A stretch of 64,000 bases of DNA from JAPPFW01 sp965200835 (GCA_965200835.1 OZ241390.1:2480001-2544000); one strand, 5' to 3'; counted from the stretch's first letter, positions 46,899-56,753 are shown. Notes: generated by a model not told the origin, from the sequence alone. Numbers and translations: made by a program.

Positions 46899-47441
46899 AT
46901 CGCGAAGCTACGTGTAAACGATGAGATCCGAGCCTTTGAGGTGAGAGTAGTGGCGCCCGACGGTGCCCAGATCGGCGTGAAGACCCTCCGGGAGGCCAAA
47001 TGGTTGGCCGATCAGTTGGGTCTGGATCTGGTAGAGGTGGCGCCCCAGGCGAAGCCACCGGTCGCCCGGTTAATGGACTACGGGAAGTACAAGTACGAGC
47101 AGTCCGTCAAGGAACGCGAGGCTCGCAAGAAGCAGACTCGCAGCACCGTCAAGGAGCTCTCCTTCCGGGTGAAGATCTCCGATCATGACTACCGGATCAA
47201 GGCGAACCGGGCGAGAAAGTTCCTGGACCACGGGGACCGGGTAAGGGTACGTGTCTGGCTTCGAGGACGGGAAGCCACCCGTCCGCAGCTCGGCCTGGCC
47301 ATTCTCGATCGCCTCAAGGAGGACCTGGAAGAGGTAGGGAACGTGGAGCAGGATGCCAAGATCGAGGGCAGGAACATGACCATGGCCTTCGCGCCGCTCC
47401 GGAAAACGGGCCGGCGTCCGATGGACGGCAATCCCCGCTAG
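46899..47441 (+). CDS. infC: Translation initiation factor IF-3, ATC start
   Basis: IF-3 of 180 residues: N-terminal domain (KLRVNDEIRAFEVRVVAPDG), linker, and C-terminal domain (VKELSFRVKISDHDY). The frame is open far upstream, but homology and a perfect AAAGGAG with five-base spacing point to ATC at 46899. IF-3 rejects non-standard starts, and its own gene commonly uses ATT or ATC for autoregulation, so this is expected behaviour. First gene of infC-rpmI-rplT. Confidence 0.93.
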   Translation: MAKLRVNDEIRAFEVRVVAPDGAQIGVKTLREAKWLADQLGLDLVEVAPQAKPPVARLMDYGKYKYEQSVKEREARKKQTRSTVKELSFRVKISDHDYRIKANRARKFLDHGDRVRVRVWLRGREATRPQLGLAILDRLKEDLEEVGNVEQDAKIEGRNMTMAFAPLRKTGRRPMDGNPR

Positions 47442-47464
47442 GAAGACGAGACAGAGGACACACC

Positions 47465-47659
47465 ATGCCGAAGATGAAAACCCACAAGGGCACCGCCAAG
47501 CGCGTGAAGGTGACCGGTAAAGGTCGGCTCAGGCGGCGCCAGTCGCACCGCGGGCATCTCCGCCTGGCTAAGGGTAAGGACAGCTATCGCCGTCTCAAGG
47601 GAGAGACGGACCTGTCGAAGGGCGATGCGAAGCGGGTTAAGCGCCTGCTCGGGATGTAA
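47465..47659 (+). CDS. rpmI: 50S ribosomal protein L35
   Basis: Basic protein of 64 residues opening MPKMKTHKGTAKRVKVTGKG, diagnostic for bL35. Lies between infC and rplT as in most bacteria. Its ATG is 23 bases after infC and the intergenic sequence contains AGAGGA. Confidence 0.96.
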   Translation: MPKMKTHKGTAKRVKVTGKGRLRRRQSHRGHLRLAKGKDSYRRLKGETDLSKGDAKRVKRLLGM

Positions 47660-47671
47660 GGCGGAAGTTTC

Positions 47672-48028
47672 ATGGCACGGGTAAAACGCGCCTCTAACTC
47701 CCGCGCACGGCACCGTAAGGTACTTGCTAGAGCCAAGGGCTATCGCGGGGCCAAGAGCCGCCACTATCGGGCGGCCAACGAGCAGGTGATGAAGTCCATG
47801 CAGTACGCCTACCGGGATCGGCGGGCGCGCAAGGGCGAGTTCCGCCGTCTCTGGATAACCCGCATCAACGCGGCGGCACGGGAGAACGGGACCACCTATT
47901 CCCGGCTCATAGCCGGCCTGAAAGCCGCCGAGTTCGAGGTCGATCGCAAGATGCTGGCCGACATCGCAGTGAACGACCCCCAGACCTTCCGGCAGATCGT
48001 GGAGCTCTCCGGGACCGGACGGACCTGA
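47672..48028 (+). CDS. rplT: 50S ribosomal protein L20
   Basis: Protein of 118 residues with the bL20 start MARVKRASNSRARHRKVLAR and the conserved LWITRINAAARENG. L20 binds 23S rRNA and often represses its own operon through the leader. GGCGGAAG lies before the ATG. Confidence 0.96.
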   Translation: MARVKRASNSRARHRKVLARAKGYRGAKSRHYRAANEQVMKSMQYAYRDRRARKGEFRRLWITRINAAARENGTTYSRLIAGLKAAEFEVDRKMLADIAVNDPQTFRQIVELSGTGRT

Positions 48029-48041
48029 GCCGACCATCCCC

Positions 48042-49091
48042 GTGAGCGGAACCAGCAAGGCGTACAAGTCAATGGATCTCGACCGCCTGGCGCAGGTTGT
48101 CGAGCATGCTCGGGAGCGGATCGAGAACGCGACCGGGCTGGAGGATTTGGCCTCGGTGGAGTCCGAGACGGTCGGGCGGCGCTCCGAGATCCTCCAGGCT
48201 CGCCGTGGTATCGGGGCGTTGGCTCCAGCCGACCGGCGAGCGGCCGGACAGGCCATCAACCATGGCATCCGTTCCCTCCAAGCGGCAGTGGAGGCACGGC
48301 GGGCCACCCTGGAGGCGGAAGCCGAGGACGCCTTGTTGGAGCAGGATCGGGTGGATGTGACGCTCCCCTACGGGAGCAAGGCCCGGGGAACCCACCATCT
48401 GCTGACCACCACCATGAACGAGGTGTGTGACATCTTCCGCTCCATCGGCTACCAGGTGGCGGAGGGTCCCGAGCTCGAGCTGGCCTGGTACAACTTCGAC
48501 GCCCTCAACACCCCGCCGACCCATCCGTCCCGCTTCGAGTCCGACACCATGTATGTCGAGTTCCCCGGTGAGGAGGAGCGGACCGGTCCCGACGAGCTAC
48601 TGCTGCGCACCCACACGTCACCGATGCAGATCCGTTTCATGGAGAACCAGCCCCCGCCGGCCTACGTGGTCGTGCCGGGACGGGTCTTTCGCACCGACAC
48701 CTGGGATGCCACCCACTCGCCCGTGTTCCACCAGATCGAAGGTCTGGCTGTGGACACCGACATCACCTTCGGCGACCTCAAAGGGACCCTGGCCCACTTC
48801 GCCAGAGAGTTCTTCGGTCCGCAGGCCCGCACCCGCTTCGTTCCCAACTTCTTTCCCTTCACCGAGCCGTCGGCCGAGATGCTGGTGTGGTTCAACGGGC
48901 AGTGGCTGGAGATGCTCGGCTGCGGAATGGTCGACCCCAATGTCTTCGAGGCGGTCGGCTACGGCCCGAACGAGGTGACCGGGTTCGCCTTCGGAATGGG
49001 GGTCGAACGGCTGGCGATGGTCAAACACTCCGTGCGCGACATCCGGCACTTCTTCGAGAACGATCTGCGGGTCCTTGGGCAGTTCCGATGA
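48042..49091 (+). CDS. pheS: Phenylalanyl-tRNA synthetase alpha subunit
   Basis: Class II synthetase subunit (349 residues from GTG 48042). An N-terminal coiled coil binds tRNA, then motif 2 VPGRVFRTDTWDATHSPVFHQ and motif 3 GFAFGMGVERLAM. An in-frame ATG at 48072 (MDLDRLAQVV) is a good alternative start because the first 10 residues are not typical. It forms an (alpha-beta)2 enzyme with PheT. Confidence 0.94.
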   Translation: MSGTSKAYKSMDLDRLAQVVEHARERIENATGLEDLASVESETVGRRSEILQARRGIGALAPADRRAAGQAINHGIRSLQAAVEARRATLEAEAEDALLEQDRVDVTLPYGSKARGTHHLLTTTMNEVCDIFRSIGYQVAEGPELELAWYNFDALNTPPTHPSRFESDTMYVEFPGEEERTGPDELLLRTHTSPMQIRFMENQPPPAYVVVPGRVFRTDTWDATHSPVFHQIEGLAVDTDITFGDLKGTLAHFAREFFGPQARTRFVPNFFPFTEPSAEMLVWFNGQWLEMLGCGMVDPNVFEAVGYGPNEVTGFAFGMGVERLAMVKHSVRDIRHFFENDLRVLGQFR

Positions 49092-49131
49092 GTAGCGGAC
49101 CGTCACGACCAGATAGGTCGGGTGCCCGCCG

Positions 49132-51528
49132 ATGAAGATCCCGATCCGCTGGCTGGCCGATTTTCTCGACCTGCCCACCCGCGATCCGGCCGAGCTAGAG
49201 CAGATCCTCGCCTCGCTGGGACATGAGGTGGAGTCGATCGATGAGTTCGTTCCCTCCTTCGAAGGGGTGATCGTGGGGCGGGTGGTCGAAGTCGGTCCCC
49301 ATCCCAAGGCCGATCGGATCCGGTTCTGCCTAGTGCACGACGGAACCACGGTCAACGAGGTGGTGTGCGGGGCCTGGAACTTCGAGGCGGGCGCCATCAT
49401 CGCCTACGCCCGGGTGGGATCCCGCCTCGGTATCGACACCCAGCAGCCCATGGAGGTCGGTGCCCGGAAGATCCGAGGGGTGGTCTCGCATGGAATGATC
49501 GCCTCCGCCCGGGAACTGGGTCTGGGGGACGATCACGAGGGAATCCTGGTGCTCGACGAGCTGGATGCGGCCGGGGTTGCCGACCTCGGGCAGCCGTTGG
49601 AGGAGGTGCTGGAGTACCGGGACACGGTGCTGGATGTCAGCATCACTCCCAACCGGGGGGATTGCATGAGCATACACGGGATCGCCCGCGAGCTAGCCGC
49701 CTACTGGCAGATACCACTCCGAGAGGTTGCCCCGGTGCCCGAGGCCGGTCGGGTAGCGGCCGACATCGAGGTCCTGATCGAGGATGTCGAAGCCTGCCCG
49801 CGCTTCGTGGCCCGCCAGATCGACAATGTCACGATCGGTCCCTCGCCGCTTTGGATGCAGCTCCGGCTACTAGCTATCGGGCAGCGGCCCATCTCCAACG
49901 TGGTGGATGTTTCCAACTATGTGATGTGGGAGCTCGGCCATCCGATCCACACGTTCGATGCCGATACCATCACCGGCCGCCGCCTAATGATGCGGAGGGC
50001 CACGGAGGGAGAGACCCTCGGCACCCTCGACGGGACCGAACGCACCCTCACCGAGGGCGACATCCTGGTGACCGACCCGTCGGGACCCATCGCGCTGGCC
50101 GGGGTGATGGGGGGTGCTTCCACCGAGGTTTCCGGCCATACCACCAATGTCCTGGTAGAGGCGGCCAACTGGCATCCACCTTCCATCCTGGTCACCTCCC
50201 ACCGGTTGGGTTTGCGCAGCGAGGCGTCCTCCCGATTCGAGCGGGGGGTGGACCCGAACCTGGCCGGTCTGGCCAACGCCCGAGCGACCGAGCTGATCGT
50301 GGCCACCGCCGGGGGTATGCCCCGTGCCCAAGCTGTGGATGCCTATCCGGCCCCGATCCTGCCGTGGGGCGTTCGCCTCTTACCCCGAGACGTGGAGCGC
50401 TTACTGGGACCGGACCCGGGGTTCGGGCAGTCCATGAACCTTCTCCGCCGGTTGGGATTCGAGGTTGTCGGGGAGGCCGGAACTGCCAATGTGAAGGTTC
50501 CTACCTACCGTTCCGATGTGACCCGTCCTGCCGATCTGGTGGAGGAGATCGCCCGCCTCTACGGTTTCGATCGCTTCCCCGATCTGGTCAGGCACGGGCA
50601 GGTTGGCAAGCTGACCCCCACGCAGCGCGCCACTCGCCGCCTACACGAGGTCCTAGTGGGTGCCGGACTCACCGAAGCCCAGACACTCAGCTTCCTTGGG
50701 CAAGCTGATCTCGACTCCCTCGGCCTCCCTGATGACGATCCCCGGTGCCGCTGGTTACTGGTGAAGAATCCCTTGCGGGAGGAGGAGTCGATCCTGCGTA
50801 CCACCCTCCTTCCCGGGCTGGTGGCCGCGGCTGCCCGCAATGTGGCCCGCGGGATCAAGGACGTGCGGCTGTTCGAGACCGGCCGGGTATTCCAGCCACA
50901 GCCCCATCCCGATGATGCCCGGATCCCTAGCCAGCCGAACCAGCTGGGCATCGTGCTGGCTGGTCCGGAGGTCGACGTGTTCTCGGGAACCGGGCTGGTC
51001 GACCTCTTGAGCCGGACCGCTGGCCGCCGCTTGGAGCTGATCCAGGAAACGCTGCCCATCCTCCATCCCGGTCGAGGGGCCACCATCAGCTGCGACGGTT
51101 CGCCCATCGGGATGGTCGGTGAGCTGCATCCCTCCCTGGTTCGCCGCTCCGGGCTGGAGGGTCGGGTGGTGGTGGCCGAGTTGCAGCTTGATCCACTGGT
51201 TTCGGGCTTGCCGGAGTGGGAGTTGGAAGAGGTTTCCCCATACCCGCCACTGGTGTTCGATCTGGCCTTCGTGCTCCCGGAGTCGGTTCCGGCGGCTCGA
51301 CTCATGGCCACGGTCGATGCGAGTGCCGGACCTTACTTGGAGCGGTTGGAGTTATTCGATGAGTTCCGGGGCTCATCTATCCCGGAGGGCCATCGCAGCC
51401 TGGCGGTGCGGGTCACCCTGCGGGCGATGGACCGTACGCTCTCCGATCGGGAGGCGCGGCCTGTCCTCAAGGGCATCGCAGGCACGGTACGCGATAGGGT
51501 CGGGGGAGTGTTGCGGGGCGACACATGA
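49132..51528 (+). CDS. pheT: Phenylalanyl-tRNA synthetase beta subunit
   Basis: Protein of 798 residues with the full bacterial PheT layout: N-terminal motif IPIRWLADFLDLP, tRNA-binding OB domain (about 40-150, PHPKADRI), B3/B4 editing domain, B5 domain, catalytic-like core and C-terminal ferredoxin-fold anticodon domain. Starts 40 bases after pheS. Its stop overlaps the argF start. Confidence 0.95.
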   Translation: MKIPIRWLADFLDLPTRDPAELEQILASLGHEVESIDEFVPSFEGVIVGRVVEVGPHPKADRIRFCLVHDGTTVNEVVCGAWNFEAGAIIAYARVGSRLGIDTQQPMEVGARKIRGVVSHGMIASARELGLGDDHEGILVLDELDAAGVADLGQPLEEVLEYRDTVLDVSITPNRGDCMSIHGIARELAAYWQIPLREVAPVPEAGRVAADIEVLIEDVEACPRFVARQIDNVTIGPSPLWMQLRLLAIGQRPISNVVDVSNYVMWELGHPIHTFDADTITGRRLMMRRATEGETLGTLDGTERTLTEGDILVTDPSGPIALAGVMGGASTEVSGHTTNVLVEAANWHPPSILVTSHRLGLRSEASSRFERGVDPNLAGLANARATELIVATAGGMPRAQAVDAYPAPILPWGVRLLPRDVERLLGPDPGFGQSMNLLRRLGFEVVGEAGTANVKVPTYRSDVTRPADLVEEIARLYGFDRFPDLVRHGQVGKLTPTQRATRRLHEVLVGAGLTEAQTLSFLGQADLDSLGLPDDDPRCRWLLVKNPLREEESILRTTLLPGLVAAAARNVARGIKDVRLFETGRVFQPQPHPDDARIPSQPNQLGIVLAGPEVDVFSGTGLVDLLSRTAGRRLELIQETLPILHPGRGATISCDGSPIGMVGELHPSLVRRSGLEGRVVVAELQLDPLVSGLPEWELEEVSPYPPLVFDLAFVLPESVPAARLMATVDASAGPYLERLELFDEFRGSSIPEGHRSLAVRVTLRAMDRTLSDREARPVLKGIAGTVRDRVGGVLRGDT

Positions 51529-52409
51529 GGGACTTCCTCGGGATCGCCGACCTCGACGCCGGACTGCTGGGACGGCTGGTGGAACGAGCCGCACGGTTCA
51601 AGCAGAACCGTCGCAGCCACGGAACGCCGCTGGCCGGCCGCCGGATCGGTCTCTTCTTCGAGAAGCCTTCCACCCGCACCCGAGTTTCCAGCGAGGTGGC
51701 TGCCGTCGACCTGGGTGCTCATCCCGTGGTGCTAGGCCAGCAGGAAGTGGGTCTAGGCACCCGTGAGGCAGTACGCGACGTGGCCCGGGTGCTGGATCGC
51801 TACCTGGATGTTCTGGCGCTCCGGGTGTTCGATCACCCAAAGCTGGTCGAGATCGCCCGATATGCCGATGCGCCGGTGGTGAACCTCCTCTCCGATGTGG
51901 AGCATCCTTGCCAGGCGGTGGCCGATCTGCAGACGATCGCCGAGCACCGTCCAATCGAACGGTCGGTGGTGGCCTACGTGGGGGACGGCAACAACGTGTG
52001 CCACAGCCTGATGGCCGGGGTAGCGTTGCTCGGTGGTGAGATGCGGGTAGTGTGCCCTCCTGGTTTCGAGCCGGATGAGCGGTTCGTAGCTCTCGGAGGA
52101 GATCGGCTCATCGTCTCGTCCGATCCCGAGGCGGTAGAAGGCGCCGACGTGATCTACACCGATGTCTGGACTTCCATGGGTCAGGAGGCCGAGGCACAAG
52201 CAAGGTTGCAGGCGTTCTCCGCCTACCGGGTGGACCAAGGGATGCTCGCCAGGGCACGATCCAATGCCATCTTCCTCCACTGCTTACCGGCCCACCGCGG
52301 CGAGGAGGTGACCGACGGGGTGATGAATCATCCCAGATCGCGGGTGTTCGACCAGGCCGAGAACCGACTCCACGCCATGAAGGCCATCCTGACGGAGCTT
52401 CTGGCCTGA
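51525..52409 (+). CDS. argF: Ornithine carbamoyltransferase
   Basis: Enzyme of 294 residues forming citrulline from carbamoyl phosphate and ornithine. Carbamoyl-phosphate motifs KPSTRTR and HPCQAVADL, and the ornithine-site HCLPAHRGEEV, are intact. It is coupled to pheT by an ATGA overlap and followed two bases later by the DNA glycosylase gene. Other arginine genes are not in the window. Confidence 0.94.
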   Translation: MRDFLGIADLDAGLLGRLVERAARFKQNRRSHGTPLAGRRIGLFFEKPSTRTRVSSEVAAVDLGAHPVVLGQQEVGLGTREAVRDVARVLDRYLDVLALRVFDHPKLVEIARYADAPVVNLLSDVEHPCQAVADLQTIAEHRPIERSVVAYVGDGNNVCHSLMAGVALLGGEMRVVCPPGFEPDERFVALGGDRLIVSSDPEAVEGADVIYTDVWTSMGQEAEAQARLQAFSAYRVDQGMLARARSNAIFLHCLPAHRGEEVTDGVMNHPRSRVFDQAENRLHAMKAILTELLA

Positions 52410-52411
52410 GT

Positions 52412-52948
52412 TTGCCCAACCTCACGGGGCCGGTCGACCAAGTGGCCCGGCGGCTGTTAGGTCAACGTCTGGTCACCCACTTCGGCATGCAAACCGCGGT
52501 GTTGATCCAGGAGGTCGAAGCCTACGGAGGCGAGGACGACGCTGCTTCCCATGCCTTTCGCGGTCCCACGGCCCGCAACGCCTCGATGTTCGGACCCGCC
52601 GGAACCCTATACGTGTACCGGTCCTACGGGATCTACTGGTGTGCGAACGTAACCACCGGACCGGCTGGCCGGGGCCAGGCGGTCCTGATCAGGGGAGGGC
52701 GAGTGGTGCAAGGAAAGGAGACCGTGATCGAGCGCCGGGGCCGCACCGATCACCTAGCAGATGGACCCGGAAAGCTGACCCAAGCCCTAGGCATCACCGG
52801 CCACCACGACGGAACATCAGTATTAGACGGCCCGGTGCGCCTAGTGCCAGGACCCCCACCGGATCCGTCAACCATTCGGGCCACGCCGCGGATCGGTATA
52901 AGTCGCGAGGTAGAACGACGCTGGCGCTTCGTTGTGGTACACACCTGA
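52412..52948 (+). CDS. 3-methyladenine DNA glycosylase (AAG/MPG family)
   Basis: Protein of 178 residues that excises alkylated purines. Conserved features are ARRLLGQRLV, the catalytic Glu in EVEAYGGEDDAASHA, GTLYVYRSYGIYWCANV and GPGKLTQALGI. TTG start two bases after argF with no separate promoter visible. It is slightly shorter than many homologues but retains all motifs. Confidence 0.9.
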   Translation: MPNLTGPVDQVARRLLGQRLVTHFGMQTAVLIQEVEAYGGEDDAASHAFRGPTARNASMFGPAGTLYVYRSYGIYWCANVTTGPAGRGQAVLIRGGRVVQGKETVIERRGRTDHLADGPGKLTQALGITGHHDGTSVLDGPVRLVPGPPPDPSTIRATPRIGISREVERRWRFVVVHT

Positions 52949-53030
52949 GCCTTTACTTAAGGGACCTCCCGTGTATGTTCACACACCCTTCCGATATAAG
53001 CTCGACTCGAGGGAGTAGCATTTCTCCGAT

Positions 53031-53852
53031 ATGCACAGTTCTTGTTTTGAGGCGGCCGATCCGGATACGCCTGCAGGGAGGCTGACGGTGTTGGCATCCG
53101 ATCCTGCGGTGGCCGTCCGGTTCTCGGTGGCTGTGAACAGGTCAGCCTCTCCTGAGGTGCTGGAGGTGTTAGCTAACGATCCTGACGATTCGGTCCGTCA
53201 AGTGGTAGCACGCCATCCCAATGTGACCGAAGATCTATGCCGGGTTCTGGTCTCTGACGGGGACAGCCGGGTCCGCACGGGTGTCGCCCAACGATCGGCC
53301 ACCGGATCCGGGCTACTCGATGTACTCGCTAACGATCCGGACCGGGCGGTGCGCCTAGCTGTTGCTGGTCACCCGTCTACGGCTCGTGGCACGCTTGCGG
53401 ACCTCGCTGGGGATGAATATGTGGAAGTGCGGGTGGCGGTTGCCCGCCACCCGCGTACCCCTGGGCCGGTGTTAGCTTCACTGGCGTCGGATAATGTCTG
53501 TCGCGTGCGTGACATTGTGGCCGGTAACGCTAATACACCGGTTGCGAAGCTGGTCGAGCTGGCGACCGATAAGGAGGGCTCGGTACGTGCCGGTGTCGCT
53601 ATGAACCACAACACACCCCCCGACACGCTGAGCAGGCTAGCGGACGATAGCTGGTCGCTGGTACGAACTTTCGTGGGCCGAAACTCTGGCACGCCTGAGG
53701 AGATCTGTGTCAGGTTGGCAACCGACCCGAATCCATATGTCAGACTTGCCGTCTCCGAATCTACAGGCGACACGCCAGGCAGAGAGTCGGAGGCTGTACG
53801 GGTTATGTGGGCGGGCAGATGGGACAGGTCCACTGGCCTGGCTTCTGGCTAA
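53031..53852 (+). CDS. Leucine-rich-repeat-variant (LRV) protein
   Basis: Protein of 273 residues built from about nine repeats of 25-26 residues. The unit pattern is LAxDPxxxVRxxVAxxxxTPxxxLxx, for example LANDPDDSVRQVVARHPN and LATDKEGSVRAGVAMNHN. LRV repeats form an alpha/3-10 superhelix and bind partners or nucleic acid. No signal peptide or enzyme domain is visible. It opens the accessory island after the housekeeping run, and its GC is a little lower than its neighbours. Confidence 0.85.
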   Translation: MHSSCFEAADPDTPAGRLTVLASDPAVAVRFSVAVNRSASPEVLEVLANDPDDSVRQVVARHPNVTEDLCRVLVSDGDSRVRTGVAQRSATGSGLLDVLANDPDRAVRLAVAGHPSTARGTLADLAGDEYVEVRVAVARHPRTPGPVLASLASDNVCRVRDIVAGNANTPVAKLVELATDKEGSVRAGVAMNHNTPPDTLSRLADDSWSLVRTFVGRNSGTPEEICVRLATDPNPYVRLAVSESTGDTPGRESEAVRVMWAGRWDRSTGLASG

Positions 53853-53899
53853 GCGCAAACACGAATAGATCCAGCTGGCAGAACGAGCGACGACCAGGG

Positions 53900-54400
53900 C
53901 TAGATCCGTTCGCTTACGTCGCGGATGACCTCTTCTGTGTGGCTAGGAAGATCATGAACCCAATCCGCCTGCCTCACCAGCGACCGTAGCTCTTCTTGGT
54001 TGGTTGTTCCAGTCTGACCAGCAAGAAATACATAGTCATCCCTGTCCTTCACATGGCCTGCCCAAAGATTCGTTGCCAACAGGTATATTGAACTGGGCCT
54101 GCACGCCTTCCGCGGCGTTTGCCTTCGAAGATGACCGTCTGTTCCATATCCATTCTGAGCGACGGACCCATTATCGGACCGTTGTTGATCCAGTCCCTGC
54201 GGGGTCCGTGCTTTTCCGCTACCTGTTCGGCTGCTTCCCAAAGTGCAGGATGTACGTTTTCGCTGATCAGGTCAAGGTCATCAGTGAAGCGCCCAGACAT
54301 AAGCGCAGCGAGCACCCCCGCCTTCTACGACGATCACTTCGATAACTGGACCGGAACCCAGCTCGTCGTCCGTTCTTGGAGGAGGGCTTGCTGGGCAGCA
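53900..54400 (-). pseudogene. Nucleotidyltransferase (AbiEii/DUF6036-like), frameshifted
   Basis: Recognisable pieces lie in three minus-strand frames. VIEVIVVEGG leads to VLAALMSGRFTDDLDLISE, which has the TDDLDL metal-binding pattern of minimal nucleotidyltransferases. The C-terminal part (SSIYLLATNLWAGHVKDRDD) is in another frame. At least two single-base shifts are needed, near 54327 and near 54110. The family includes toxins of toxin-antitoxin and abortive-infection pairs. The assignment rests on these motifs and the order only. Confidence 0.55.
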
Positions 54401-54435
54401 CCGTCAAGCGTTCACGTCATCCCACAGCCAGGCCA

Positions 54436-54837
54436 CTATTCATAGAGATTGAACGCCTTGAAGTGAACGCGGTGGTAGTAGCACAGCAGGGGTGACTCCG
54501 AAGTATCGGCCGAGGTTGACACCCTATCCCCAGTCATAAAACGGTCCTCATCCAAGCGATAGTTCCACACCCATTCAGGAACCGGCATGCCATCGCGTTG
54601 GCAGAGGGCGTGGACAGTCGCAGCTGCCAACGTCACATAGAAGTGTTCGCCATCATATGGTGGATCGGCCAGCATTTCCGTCCGCCGGTCAGGGTGGTCG
54701 TTCCAGAAGCGAATGAACATGAGCATCGGCCGGAACCGGCCGCGGGGATCAGGAATATGCATCTGCTCTACCAGCATCGGCACACTGTCGACCTGCGGGA
54801 TCATCCGGGCGGCCGACAACCCGGGATGCACCCACAC
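54436..54837 (-). CDS. Hypothetical protein upstream of the nucleotidyltransferase
   Basis: Frame of 133 residues, probably co-transcribed with the decayed nucleotidyltransferase that follows it. It has AAATVHALCQRDGMPVPEWV and ends SPLLCYYHRVHFKAFNLYE. This resembles the helical partner proteins often encoded just before such nucleotidyltransferases, but I cannot name a family with certainty. No membrane segment is seen. AT content is higher than in housekeeping genes. Confidence 0.5.
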   Translation of the reverse strand: MWVHPGLSAARMIPQVDSVPMLVEQMHIPDPRGRFRPMLMFIRFWNDHPDRRTEMLADPPYDGEHFYVTLAAATVHALCQRDGMPVPEWVWNYRLDEDRFMTGDRVSTSADTSESPLLCYYHRVHFKAFNLYE

Positions 54838-54980
54838 GGTTTCCCATCGCTCCGCTGGGTTGGTATGAGACCCTCAGCAGCGCGGTCTTCAACGGATCGA
54901 TGGTCACGGTCCACACCGGTCTCCTATGGCATGGTTCATCTGCTCACCGTAACAACGTGAGAGCCTTGTGCCTCTGAGAC

Positions 54981-55232
54981 ATGACCAAGGTCGGCTCCCA
55001 CCCATTGGTACTGCGTCAGCTAGCTAGGCACGGCTGGCGGTTAGGGACTATTCGGAAGATAGTGAGGAGCCGGTCAATCCCGCGTGAGTGTGGTCTCCAT
55101 GATCGGGTGTCGGAAACGGACTGGGTGGCCAGGGGGATGACGGAGGAGGGGGCCATCTACCGTCCTGATGACAGCAGCCTCGTCTTTCTTCGGGCTCGGA
55201 TCGCTGAGTGGTATGCGGCTCGAGCTGGCTGA
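54981..55232 (+). CDS. Hypothetical protein
   Basis: Frame of 83 residues with a basic N-terminal half (LRQLARHGWRLGTIRKIVRS) and no recognised domain. It lies alone between the nucleotidyltransferase pair and the HNH gene, with weak ribosome-site sequence. It could be a remnant of a longer gene. Support is limited to frame length and composition. Confidence 0.3.
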   Translation: MTKVGSHPLVLRQLARHGWRLGTIRKIVRSRSIPRECGLHDRVSETDWVARGMTEEGAIYRPDDSSLVFLRARIAEWYAARAG

Positions 55233-55395
55233 TCTGGCTCCAAGGAAGGTAACGAGGCGTGCTGGTAGGCGGGGGAGTTCGTCCGGTAGTGACCTCTCCC
55301 GGACGAATTACTGTGTCGGTTACAGAGGATCACAAACGAAAAAATTCTCTGTAATGACGTTGTATATCTCAGATACCTGCTATCGTGACGAACAC

Positions 55396-56753
55396 ATGTT
55401 CGAATACCTGACAGATACGGCGGGCGACTTGATGGTCGAGCCGGACCCGGCTTCCACTACGGGTGGTGCCGAGTCGGTGCTTGGTGCCTATATGAGCGGC
55501 TATCAGAAGCGTCGCCAACGTGCGTATGACCGGGCCCGTCGGATGGTGGGGGACCGCCGGTTTGGGCATGGTGAGGTGGAGGACGCCAAGCTGGAAGCTG
55601 CCATGGTGCAGGCTGAAGCACAGATCAGCCGAGCCCGTGGGGAACAACTGGTGTGGATCCGGAACTTCCTGGCAACCCAGGGTGTGCTCACATCCGGGTA
55701 TCGGGATCCGGTGGATTTCGTAGTGGCCCGAGCCGACGTACGACGCCAGACGGCGAAGGATCTGGTTTATCTGGCGAAGCGGTTGACCGACCACCAGATC
55801 GCACACATCAGAGCCGGGGTCGTGTCTTTCGGGCGGGTGTTGAAGAAACCCGCCTAGCCGAAGCAGGCGCCAGCCAAGGGGCGATAGCCCGCAGCCGCGA
55901 CTTGGACCTCGACCAAGTGGAGAAGCTGGCACAGCGACGGCGGCGTGTCACCCGACATGATGAGCGGGACATCTTCGAGAGCCAATATGTGGCTTTCCAG
56001 CCTTCTTTGGACGGAACCCATATTCGGATGTCAGGCCGTCTGGGACCTTTGGAGGGGGAGGTCTGCCGCAAAGCGTTGAACCAGCGAGGCGAAGACATGT
56101 ACCCGGCCGGTGAAGCCCGACCCGAGGCGGGTCTACGCAGAGCCCTGGCGCTCACCACCATGTGTCAGGACGAATTGGACCAGCTGCCACCTGTGGGAAC
56201 CGGAAGCGGAGATCATGATCACGGCCGTCGTCGTGAGCCGCTGCTGATGGTGGTAGCCGACCAGACCCTGGCCGAAGAGTCCGGCTATGAGCAGGGAGCC
56301 TCCGTTTTCGCTGGTGGGCGGGTAGGACCCGACACCATCGACCTCATCCGATGCTCAGGCCGGGTAGAGCGCATCACCGTAAACGGCCAGCACATAACCA
56401 CCCACCGAACCAAGTCGACCATCCGGCCGGCTATGGGTCGGGCGGTGCTAGCCCGCGACGGGGGCTGCACCATTGCCGGATGTAACTCCACCTACCGTCT
56501 CGAGGTCCACCACATCCTGGAAGCCTCCAGAGGCGGCGACCACACACCCGACAATCTCACCACCCTCTGCTGGTGGCACCACCACGTAGCCATCCACCGG
56601 CAAGGCATGAAAATCGACCCCCTATCACCACCCCACAGACGGCGACTCACCCACCCCAGACACAACCGCCGTCACCAACCCCCACCGGTCCACTCAAACC
56701 CAGAAGGAACCTTCGGGATCAGCATCCCACCACCCACACGGACACCTCCCTGA
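55396..56753 (+). pseudogene. DUF222-HNH endonuclease with a one-base frameshift
   Basis: Actinobacterial DUF222-HNH protein, about 450 residues if repaired. The DUF222 part (SGYQKRRQRAYDRARRMVG) ends at TAG 55855. Homology continues in another frame from VEETRLAEAGASQG, and one extra G near 55836-55842 would rejoin them. The HNH domain is complete: CTIAGCNSTYRLEVHHI and LCWWHHHVAIH. Such genes are numerous in actinobacterial genomes and are linked to mobile introns or unknown nucleases. The C-terminus is rich in His/Pro/Arg. Confidence 0.8.

Noticed and set aside
53031..53852. Direct repeats in the LRV gene considered as CRISPR or minisatellite
   Set aside because: The repeats are at protein level with diverged DNA and continuous coding, so they are LRV units. 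No CRISPR array was found in the window.
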